Source of the DNA: Bordetella parapertussis
GTDB lineage: Bacteria; Pseudomonadota; Gammaproteobacteria; Burkholderiales; Burkholderiaceae_B
Direction: 5' to 3'
Length of the DNA stretch: 34,647 nt
Assembly (NCBI GenBank): GCA_943331855.1
Contig: CALQNE010000008.1
Location: 1 to 34,647 of the forward strand
In this document: positions 26,723 to 33,482 of the stretch, one piece after another
How positions within the stretch are numbered: the stretch's first letter is position 1
Layout: the number at the start of each line of letters is the position of its first letter
Program-made: the position numbers and the translations under genes
Notes under the pieces: generated by a model
Databases searched by the model: none
What the model was told of the DNA's origin: nothing
What the model saw: the letters and a program-made list of their open reading frames with translations, nothing else

Positions 26723-27607
26723 ATGGGGCCGATTTCACAGGTTCTGTCTCACGGTCGTCGTCATTTTCAGCATGGCCCGATTGATATTATTGCGTACGCT
26801 GAAGGCGACGCACTCAGTGTGGCGCACGCGCACGATGCCGCCTGGCGCAGATTTGGTGAGGTTTTGCCTGAGTTAGTGGGCGAATTGTCTGAATTACGCA
26901 AATCGGTTCATGAAGGTTTTTTGGTCAAAGGACCGATCGCTCAGACCATGTGGTACGCCTGTAAAGCGTGCTTGATCGGCTCAGATGCTGAGGCGTTCTT
27001 GACACCGATGGCTGCGGTGGCCGGTTCGGTCGCACAAGACTTGAGTGCCTGCTATCAGGCGTCAGGCATTCGGCGTGCATGGGTGAACAATGGCGGAGAC
27101 ATCGCTTTGTATCTGACCGAGGATACCAGTCTGAAGATTGGGTTATTTGCGGATCTTGCGCGCTTGGACGAGCAGCAACTCACGCAGGGAATTCAGACCG
27201 ATGCCGTCTTCGAAATCAAACACGGCATGGGCATTACAGGCGTGGCGACGAGTGGCTGGCGGGGACGAAGTTTTTCTTTGGGTATTGCGGATAGCGTGAC
27301 TGTTCTGGCTGCGAGTGCGTCGCAGGCCGATGCTGCCGCGACCGTGATTGCCAACGCAGTGAATGTGAACGACACTCGCATCGTGCGCCAGCGTGCCCAG
27401 ACGCTCAAGGATGATTCGGATTTGGGCCCATGCCTGGTGACTGTAGCCGTGCCCCCGCTTGATGAACAGCAAATTCGCTTCGCGCTTGAAGCGGGTTTAA
27501 AAAAAGCGCACGCACTCAAGCAGAACGGTTTAATCTGTGCCTGTGTTTTAAGCTGTCAGGGATGGTTTGTCAGTACTGAAACGTCCCGAGTTCAACGTTT
27601 GTCTTGA
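26723..27607 (+). CDS. UPF0280 family protein, ApbE superfamily
   Basis: A 294-residue protein without signal peptide. It shows ApbE flavin-transferase landmarks: VNNGGDIAL (121-129), ATSG (175-178), and DSVTVLAASASQADAAAT (190-207), in which Asp203 and Thr207 line up with the metal-binding Asp/Thr of ApbE's ADALAT segment. UPF0280 (COG2122) is placed in the ApbE superfamily but has no assigned reaction. The N-terminal HFQHGPIDIIA opening is typical of the family. I chose ATG 26723, five bases after the hnr stop; its AAGGG is very close, and a TTG at 26714 overlapping hnr is the alternative. Tight linkage to hnr suggests flavin attachment to, or maturation of, the reductase. That role is inference. 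Confidence 0.85.
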   Translation: MGPISQVLSHGRRHFQHGPIDIIAYAEGDALSVAHAHDAAWRRFGEVLPELVGELSELRKSVHEGFLVKGPIAQTMWYACKACLIGSDAEAFLTPMAAVAGSVAQDLSACYQASGIRRAWVNNGGDIALYLTEDTSLKIGLFADLARLDEQQLTQGIQTDAVFEIKHGMGITGVATSGWRGRSFSLGIADSVTVLAASASQADAAATVIANAVNVNDTRIVRQRAQTLKDDSDLGPCLVTVAVPPLDEQQIRFALEAGLKKAHALKQNGLICACVLSCQGWFVSTETSRVQRLS

Positions 27608-27614
27608 GGTGAGT

Positions 27615-28199
27615 ATGCAAGCAAAAATCCGTAGGATCGTAGTGCAAATCGATGAGGTCTGGACTGAAAATGGTCAGGCGGTTTCACCCCCTACGCGTCG
27701 CGCTTTGGCGATGGCCGTGATTGAGAACCCTTTTGCCGGGCGTTATGTTGAAAACCTTGATACCCTCGTTACGGTGGGTGAAGAGTTGGGTGCATTGCTC
27801 GGCCAACGTTGCGTACAGGCGCTGGGGATTACGCCAGCTCAGGCGCAAAGTTATGGCAAGGCCGCAATTGTGGGCGAAGCCGGCGAAATTGAACACGCAG
27901 CGGCGATTTTGCATCCTAAGTTAGGTGCACCGTTGCGCGTAGCAGTTGAAAAAGGTGCGGCCTTGGTGCCTTCAAGTAAAAAAATGGGTGGCATGGGCAC
28001 TGCAATCGATGTGCCGCTTGGCCATAAAGATGCCGCATACGTGCGCAGTCATTTCGATGCCATTGAAGCGCGGGTCACCGATGCTCCACGTGCCAATGAA
28101 ATTGTGGTCTGTGTCGCGGTGACAGATAGTGGGCGTCCAAGGCCCAGGGTAGGGGGTTTGCAGCATCACGAAATGATTGGTAAAGATGGTTTGCGTTAA
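27615..28199 (+). CDS. Amino acid synthesis family protein (PF06684, DUF1185)
   Basis: This 194-residue protein has the conserved family blocks GKAAIVGEAGEIEHAAAILH (81-100), KKMGGMGTAIDVPLGHKDAA (122-141) and DSGRPRPRVGGL (171-182). Structures of two family members showed a chorismate mutase-like trimeric fold and prompted a suggested role in amino-acid metabolism; no reaction is established. GAGG just upstream of ATG 27615 sets the start, seven bases after the UPF0280 stop; a GTG at 27609 is the alternative. Placement directly after hnr and UPF0280 suggests that it acts on a ring-cleavage or reduction intermediate such as tetrahydro-oxonicotinate or 2-formylglutarate, but the sequence alone does not show this. 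Confidence 0.87.
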   Translation: MQAKIRRIVVQIDEVWTENGQAVSPPTRRALAMAVIENPFAGRYVENLDTLVTVGEELGALLGQRCVQALGITPAQAQSYGKAAIVGEAGEIEHAAAILHPKLGAPLRVAVEKGAALVPSSKKMGGMGTAIDVPLGHKDAAYVRSHFDAIEARVTDAPRANEIVVCVAVTDSGRPRPRVGGLQHHEMIGKDGLR

Positions 28200-28212
28200 A
28201 CATTTGATGGTC

Positions 28213-28225
28213 AGGGCCGAGCCCT
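28213..28225 (+). other. Small intercistronic hairpin before the LIV-type binding-protein gene
   Basis: AGGGC-CGA-GCCCT is a perfect five-pair stem with a three-base loop in the 43-base gap. It is not followed by a T-run. It sits just upstream of the AGGAG ribosome binding site (28232-28236) and could mark RNA processing or raise binding-protein expression; it may also be chance. Confidence 0.3.
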
Positions 28226-28242
28226 TTAAACAGGAGAGCACG

Positions 28243-29457
28243 ATGAAACAACACCGACTCAGTATCCTTTCGAAATTAAGTCTCGCGGCAGCTGCGCTGT
28301 TAACCGTGTCGTCGAGCTTGATGGCCCAAGGGGTCATTAAAATTGGCGAAATCAACAGTTACAAAGCACAGCCTGCTTTTCTTGAGCCCTACAAAAAAGG
28401 CATGGAACTCGCGATTGATGAAATCAACGCGAGTGGTGGCCTCAATGGTAAAAAAGTTGAGCTGATTACACGTGATGACAACGCAAATCCGGGTGATGCC
28501 GTGCGTGTGGCCGAAGAGTTAGTCTCGCGCGATCGCGTCGATGTGTTAACGGGTTCGTTTTTATCGCATATCGGCCTGGCGTTGACTGATTTTTCGAAAC
28601 AGAAGAAAGTGTTCTTTCTGGCAAGCGAGCCGTTAACCGACAAAATTGTCTGGCAAAACGGTAATCGTTACACCTTCCGTTTGCGCACCTCAACCTATAT
28701 GCAGGTTGCGATGTTGGTGCCTGATGCTGTTGCGATGAAGAAAAAACGCTGGGCCATCGTGTACCCCAACTACGAATATGGTCAATCGGCTGTCGCCAGC
28801 TTCAAGGCGTTGATGAAGGCGGCTCAACCCGATGTCGAGTTCGTGGCCGAGCAGGCACCCCCGTTAGGCAAGCTTGATGCGGGCAGCGTGACGCAAGCGC
28901 TGGCGGATGCGAAGCCAGATGCCATCTTTAACGTGCTCTTTGGTGCTGATTTGTCCAAATTCGTTCGCGAAGGTAATACGCGCGGCTTGTTTAAAGATCG
29001 AGAGGTCGTGAGCCTGCTGACCGGTGAGCCTGAGTATCTTGATCCGCTCAAAGACGAAACGCCTAATGGTTGGCTGGTGACAGGCTACCCTTGGTATGGC
29101 ATCAAAACCCCCGAACATGCGGCATTCTTGAAAGCGTATCAGGATAAGTTCAAAGATTATCCGCGTTTGGGATCTGTCGTGGGCTATAGCTCGATTATGT
29201 CCTTGGCGGCCGGGATTAAAAAGGCGCAAAGCACAGAAACAGAAAAGCTAGTGACGGCCTTCAAAGGGCTAAGTTTGATGACACCGTTTGGACCAATTAC
29301 TTATCGTCCAGAGGATCATCAGTCAACGATGGGTAGTTTTGTAGGCCGAACAAAAAATGATGGTGGCAAAGGCGTGATGGTTGATTTTCGCTTCTTGGAC
29401 GGGGCGAAGTTTTTGCCTTCAGCCGACGAGGTTAAAAAACTACGTCCAGCCGAATAA
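28243..29457 (+). CDS. LIV-type ABC transporter substrate-binding protein
   Basis: The 404-residue protein has a Sec signal (residues 1-28, ending SSSLMA-QG) and then IKIGEINSYKAQPAFLEPYKKGMELAIDEINASGGLNGKKVELI, the standard opening of Peripla_BP_6 branched-chain amino acid and amide/urea binding proteins. The start is set by AGGAG six bases upstream of ATG 28243. It precedes a fused LivHM permease and a fused LivGF ATPase, making a complete hydrophobic amino acid transport (HAAT) family importer. Such proteins also bind aromatic acids and amides in catabolic clusters, and given the neighbours a pyridine carboxylate or its breakdown product is likelier than leucine. The ligand is not visible in sequence. 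Confidence 0.9.
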   Translation: MKQHRLSILSKLSLAAAALLTVSSSLMAQGVIKIGEINSYKAQPAFLEPYKKGMELAIDEINASGGLNGKKVELITRDDNANPGDAVRVAEELVSRDRVDVLTGSFLSHIGLALTDFSKQKKVFFLASEPLTDKIVWQNGNRYTFRLRTSTYMQVAMLVPDAVAMKKKRWAIVYPNYEYGQSAVASFKALMKAAQPDVEFVAEQAPPLGKLDAGSVTQALADAKPDAIFNVLFGADLSKFVREGNTRGLFKDREVVSLLTGEPEYLDPLKDETPNGWLVTGYPWYGIKTPEHAAFLKAYQDKFKDYPRLGSVVGYSSIMSLAAGIKKAQSTETEKLVTAFKGLSLMTPFGPITYRPEDHQSTMGSFVGRTKNDGGKGVMVDFRFLDGAKFLPSADEVKKLRPAE

Positions 29458-29488
29458 TGGGTAACGATTAAAACGGATTGAGCGATTG

Positions 29489-31381
29489 ATGGACTTATCT
29501 GGTTTTATTGTTCAGTTGCTCAATGGTCTGGCTGGGGCTTCTTCGCTCTTTTTGGTCTCAGCCGGGCTATCGCTGATTTTTGGTGTGACTAGAATCGTGA
29601 ACTTTGCTCACGGTTCTTTTTTTATGGTGGGAATTTATCTTGCCTACACCTTGGTGACGCGCTTCGCCAATACGATCGGGTTTTGGCCCGCTTTGTTGAG
29701 TGCAGCACTTTTAGTAGGTGTATTAGGCGCCATCGTTGAAATGACCTTGATGCGTCGAATTTATCGGGCACCCGAGCTCTTTCAATTGTTGGCGACCTTT
29801 GCGCTCGTGTTGGTCATTAAGGATGCGGTATTGTGGCTTTGGGGCCCTGAAGAATTGCTAGGACCTCGTGCCCCCGGTTTAAAAACGGCAGTGCAAATCC
29901 TGGGCCGCAGCTTTCCTGCATACGATTTATTTTTAATTGTGGTGGGGCCGCTGTTGCTGTGGTTGCTTTGGCTGTTGTTGACGCGTACGCGGTGGGGTAC
30001 TTTTATCCGCGCGGCAACACAAGACCGAGAAATGGTGGCCGCACTAGGCGTCAATCAGGCCTGGCTGTTTACGAGCGTATTCGCGTTGGGGGCGCTGTTG
30101 GCCGGTTTAGGGGGCGCGTTGCAATTGCCCCGTGAACCCGCAAGCCTCGAGATGGATCTCAACACGATTGGTGCGGCTTTTGTTGTGGTCGTTGTCGGAG
30201 GTATGGGCTCTATCCCTGGCGCGTTTGTCGCTGCGCTCTTGATTGCCGAGTTAAAAGCCATTTGTATTTGGTTGGGCGTGATTAATATCTTTGGCGTCGC
30301 AGTTTCGTTTTCAAAACTTACGCTGGTCGTTGAGTTCTTGGTCATGGCGATCGTCTTAGTGCTTCGGCCTTGGGGGTTGATGGGTCGAGCACAGCCGCTG
30401 TCGCGTCACGCGTCACATGCTGAGTCGCCCTTGCGTGCACCTACGCAATTCGCCCGGGGCTTGCAAATTGCTTTTGTCGTGCTCTTGGTGCTGTTGCCCT
30501 GGTTCCTGACCTCGTCACCTTATCTCGTGGTGTTAAGCATTGATTTACTAATTGCTGTTCTCTTTACGACGAGCTTGCATTTCATGATGGGGCCAGGCGG
30601 TATGCATTCGTTTGGCCATGCCGCCTATTTTGGTTTGGGCGCGTATGGTGCAGCGCTGCTCTTTAAAGGGCTCGGCTTGCCAATGGAGTTTGCCTTGGTG
30701 TTGGCGCCTGCCGTGGCGGGTTTGGGGGCATTCTTATTTGGATGGTTTAGCGTGCGGTTATCGGGCGTTTATTTAGCCATGCTCACATTGGCGTTTGCAC
30801 AAATCACCTGGGCCGTTGTTTTTCAATGGGACGCGCTGACCGGAGGCAGCAATGGGTTAACCGGTGTGTGGCCTGCTGCGTGGTTAACGAATAAAACACA
30901 CTACTATTTTCTAACGCTGACTTGCGTGGTGCTCAGTGTCTGGGTGCTTCGTCGCATGTTGTATGCGCCGCTTGGTTATGCGATGCGTGCTGGGCGTGAT
31001 TCGCCGATGCGTGCAGATGCGATCGGGATAGATGTTAAGCGTGTGCAGTGGGTTGCCTTCGTGGTCGCTGGTGTCTTTGCCGGTTTAGCGGGCGCGCTAT
31101 ACGCTTTTTCGAAGGGAAGCATTTCACCAGAGACGCTACATGTCAGTCGTTCGGTTGATGGGTTGGTCATGGTGCTGCTAGGCGGTATTCAAACCTTGGC
31201 GGGCCCGATTGTCGGAGCCGTGAGTTTTACCTGGCTTCACGATGTCGTCGCGCGTAACACCGAATATTGGCGTGCAATGTTAGGGGGCATTATTTTATTG
31301 CTCGTGTTGTTGTTTCCAGAAGGTCTGGCTGGCTTTGCTCGGCGCCTGAGTCAGCGCGTGAGCGCCAAGGAGCCTGCATGA
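29489..31381 (+). CDS. LIV-type ABC transporter permease, LivH-LivM fusion
   Basis: The 630-residue protein joins two permeases usually made separately. Residues 1 to about 300 are LivH-like, with LVSAGLSLIFGVTRIVNFAHGSFFM near the start and GGMGSIPGAFVAALLIAELKAI. Residues about 325 to 630 are LivM-like, with GPGGMHSFGHAAYFGLGAYGAALL, LSGVYLAMLTLAFAQITW and VLLGGIQTLAGPIVGA. A short hydrophilic linker (RAQPLSRHASHAESPLRAPT) joins the halves. There is no sign of a frameshift or decayed stop, so the fusion appears real. ATG 29489 is preferred over a TTG three bases upstream. Its stop overlaps the ATPase start by four bases (ATGA). Confidence 0.92.
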   Translation: MDLSGFIVQLLNGLAGASSLFLVSAGLSLIFGVTRIVNFAHGSFFMVGIYLAYTLVTRFANTIGFWPALLSAALLVGVLGAIVEMTLMRRIYRAPELFQLLATFALVLVIKDAVLWLWGPEELLGPRAPGLKTAVQILGRSFPAYDLFLIVVGPLLLWLLWLLLTRTRWGTFIRAATQDREMVAALGVNQAWLFTSVFALGALLAGLGGALQLPREPASLEMDLNTIGAAFVVVVVGGMGSIPGAFVAALLIAELKAICIWLGVINIFGVAVSFSKLTLVVEFLVMAIVLVLRPWGLMGRAQPLSRHASHAESPLRAPTQFARGLQIAFVVLLVLLPWFLTSSPYLVVLSIDLLIAVLFTTSLHFMMGPGGMHSFGHAAYFGLGAYGAALLFKGLGLPMEFALVLAPAVAGLGAFLFGWFSVRLSGVYLAMLTLAFAQITWAVVFQWDALTGGSNGLTGVWPAAWLTNKTHYYFLTLTCVVLSVWVLRRMLYAPLGYAMRAGRDSPMRADAIGIDVKRVQWVAFVVAGVFAGLAGALYAFSKGSISPETLHVSRSVDGLVMVLLGGIQTLAGPIVGAVSFTWLHDVVARNTEYWRAMLGGIILLLVLLFPEGLAGFARRLSQRVSAKEPA

Positions 31382-32934
31382 GCCTGCTAGTGGTCAATGA
31401 TATTGGTAAGTCTTTTGGCGGGGTGAAGGCGGTCGACGGCATTTCGTTTGATCTTCGGGCAGGTGAATTGCTGGCGTTGATTGGCCCAAATGGTGCTGGA
31501 AAATCAACGACCTTTAATATGGTCAATGGTCAGTTACGAGCTGACCGCGGTTCGATTCTGTTCGATGGAAAAGAACTTGTTGGTCGGTTGCCACGCGACA
31601 TATGGCGCCTGGGCATTGGTCGTACCTTTCAGATCGCTGAAACGTTCTCCTCGCTGACGGTGATCGAAAACGTACAGATGGCTTTGCTTTCGCATGCCGA
31701 TCAGATTTTTTCTTGTTTGAGTTCTGCGCGCTCGCATGAATATGCACGAGCGCTTGAGTTGCTCGATCAGGTCGGCATGGCACAGCAAGCCGAGCGCCCC
31801 TGCAGCGATCTCGCTTACAGCGATGTTAAGCGCGTCGAATTGGCAATCGCCTTGGCTAATCGTCCGCGTCTGTTGCTGATGGACGAACCCACTGCAGGCA
31901 TGGCGCCTAAAGAGCGTCACGACTTAATGGCATTGACCAAGCGACTTGTGATCGAGCAACAGATCGCGGTGCTGTTTACAGAGCACAGCATGGATGTGGT
32001 GTTTGCGCATGCGGATCGCATGATTGTTTTGGCGCGAGGGCGGTTGATCGCCCAAGGCAAGCCAGAGGAAATTCGCGCGGACTCCAAGGTACAAGAAGTG
32101 TATTTTGGTGCGGGCACAACCTTTGAAGATGCGGCTGCGCCAGAGGTTGAGACTGAGCAAAAACGGCAGCAGACAGCGGCCGTCCAGACAAACTCTGCGT
32201 CTGGCGCCGGCACGACTTTGCTGTCGGTTCAACGTTTAAACGCCTGGTACGGCGCTGCGCAGATTTTGTTTGATGTAGATTTTCAGGTTAAGCGTGGTGA
32301 GGTCGTTGCGTTGATGGGTCGAAACGGTGCGGGCAAGTCAACCACAATGAAAACCTTGATGGGCCTCGTGGCTGAACGTAAAGGCCTTGTCCATTTTATG
32401 ACTCGCGATATTTCAACAGAGTCTGCGCATCATATTGCTGCAAGTGGACTGGGCTACGTACCCGAGGATCGTCGAATTTTTACCGATTTAACTGTCTTAG
32501 AAAATCTTGAGGTGGGCCGGCAAAAACCGCGAATATGGTCGGATGGCTCTGCGGCACCGGCCTGGACGGTTTCCCAACTCTTCGCCTTGTTCCCTAACTT
32601 GGGTGAAATGCCTCGACGTGCGGGCGGCCAGATGAGCGGTGGTGAACAACAGATGTTGACCGTTGCGCGCAGCTTAATGGGCAACCCTTATCTACTACTA
32701 TTGGATGAACCCTCTGAGGGTGTGGCGCCGGTTATTGTTGAACAAATGGTACGGATGATTCTTGCACTTAAAAAACAGGGTGTAAGTATTTTGCTCTCTG
32801 AGCAAAATCTGCACTTTGCACGTTTGGTGTGCGATCGCGCCTATGTGCTTGAAAAAGGGCAAATTCGCTTCAGCGGCACCATGGCTGAGCTCGACGCGGA
32901 TGAACATGTTCGACAAACATACCTAAGCGTCTAA
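31378..32934 (+). CDS. LIV-type ABC transporter ATPase, LivG-LivF fusion
   Basis: The 518-residue protein has two complete ABC ATPase domains. The LivG-like half has Walker A GPNGAGKST (36-44), a divergent signature LAYSDVKR (145-152) in place of LSYGQQR-like, Walker B LLMDEP (166-171) and switch His in TEHSMD (201-206). The LivF-like half has Walker A GRNGAGKST (314-322), signature MSGGEQQ (419-425) and Walker B LLLDEP (440-445), with LLSEQNL in place of the usual switch His, as in LivF. A charged linker covers about residues 250-280. The ATG overlaps the permease stop (ATGA). One polypeptide thus supplies both nucleotide-binding subunits of the importer. Confidence 0.93.
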   Translation: MSLLVVNDIGKSFGGVKAVDGISFDLRAGELLALIGPNGAGKSTTFNMVNGQLRADRGSILFDGKELVGRLPRDIWRLGIGRTFQIAETFSSLTVIENVQMALLSHADQIFSCLSSARSHEYARALELLDQVGMAQQAERPCSDLAYSDVKRVELAIALANRPRLLLMDEPTAGMAPKERHDLMALTKRLVIEQQIAVLFTEHSMDVVFAHADRMIVLARGRLIAQGKPEEIRADSKVQEVYFGAGTTFEDAAAPEVETEQKRQQTAAVQTNSASGAGTTLLSVQRLNAWYGAAQILFDVDFQVKRGEVVALMGRNGAGKSTTMKTLMGLVAERKGLVHFMTRDISTESAHHIAASGLGYVPEDRRIFTDLTVLENLEVGRQKPRIWSDGSAAPAWTVSQLFALFPNLGEMPRRAGGQMSGGEQQMLTVARSLMGNPYLLLLDEPSEGVAPVIVEQMVRMILALKKQGVSILLSEQNLHFARLVCDRAYVLEKGQIRFSGTMAELDADEHVRQTYLSV

Positions 32935-32942
32935 GGCCTGAG

Positions 32943-33482
32943 ATGAGTGCGTTGAATCAACAGCAGCTTGACCGTGAACCAAATGCACAAGAGGTTTGCG
33001 CACTGGTTGTCAATGGTCAACCGTGCAATTTGTCAGTGGCAAACGAGACATCATTGATGCATGTGTTGCGCAACGACCTTTTGTTGAACGGCCCCAAATA
33101 CGGTTGCGGGTTAGGGCAGTGCGGTGCCTGCACCGTTTTAATCGATGGCGTCGCAGCCCGGGCCTGTGTGGTGCCTGCCCATGGCGTGCAAGGACGTGCT
33201 GTTACTACCTTAGAGGGCTTGGGTACGCGCGAACAACTGCACCCAGTCCAGCAGGCCTTTATCGAAGAGCAGGCCGCTCAGTGTGGTTACTGTTTAAATG
33301 GCATGATCCTCATGACCGTTTCATTGCTGACGCAGAACCCGGATCCGACCGAAATTGAAATTCGTCATGCCTTATCGGGTAATTTTTGTCGTTGCGGAAC
33401 TCACGTTGAGATCATGCGTGCAGTCAAACGTGCTGCAGTGTTGATGCAGGCGCGCCACGGGTCAAGTCATGACAAGCGCTAA
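32943..33482 (+). CDS. nicA: NicA-like [2Fe-2S] subunit of nicotinate dehydrogenase (xanthine oxidase family)
   Basis: The 179-residue protein has the two-cluster fold of xanthine oxidase-family small subunits: plant-type [2Fe-2S] cysteines Cys55, 60, 63 and 75 (YGCGLGQCGAC), then the helical-domain set Cys114, 117, 149 and 151 (QCGYC, FCRCGTH). Blocks RNDLLLNGPKYGCGLGQCGA and QQAFIEEQAAQCGYCLNGM resemble NicA of Pseudomonas putida as I remember it. NicA passes electrons from the molybdenum site of NicB, which hydroxylates nicotinate at C6. An approximately 18-residue N-terminal extension precedes ALVVNGQP. It overlaps nicB by 14 bases. Related isoquinoline or aldehyde dehydrogenase small subunits are alternatives. 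Confidence 0.85.
   Translation: MSALNQQQLDREPNAQEVCALVVNGQPCNLSVANETSLMHVLRNDLLLNGPKYGCGLGQCGACTVLIDGVAARACVVPAHGVQGRAVTTLEGLGTREQLHPVQQAFIEEQAAQCGYCLNGMILMTVSLLTQNPDPTEIEIRHALSGNFCRCGTHVEIMRAVKRAAVLMQARHGSSHDKR

Noticed and set aside
26226..26738. 170-residue antisense open frame inside the reductase gene
   Set aside because: It is a compositional shadow of the + strand gene, with no recognisable domain or start signal.
28177..28242. N-terminal extension of the LIV-type binding protein from an upstream ATG
   Set aside because: The extension overlaps the previous gene and would bury the signal peptide; AGGAG directly precedes the ATG at 28243.
31267..31377. 37-residue N-terminal extension of the fused LivGF ATPase
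   Set aside because: It overlaps the permease C-terminus, while ATG 31378 sits in an ATGA overlap and begins the ATPase domain at once.
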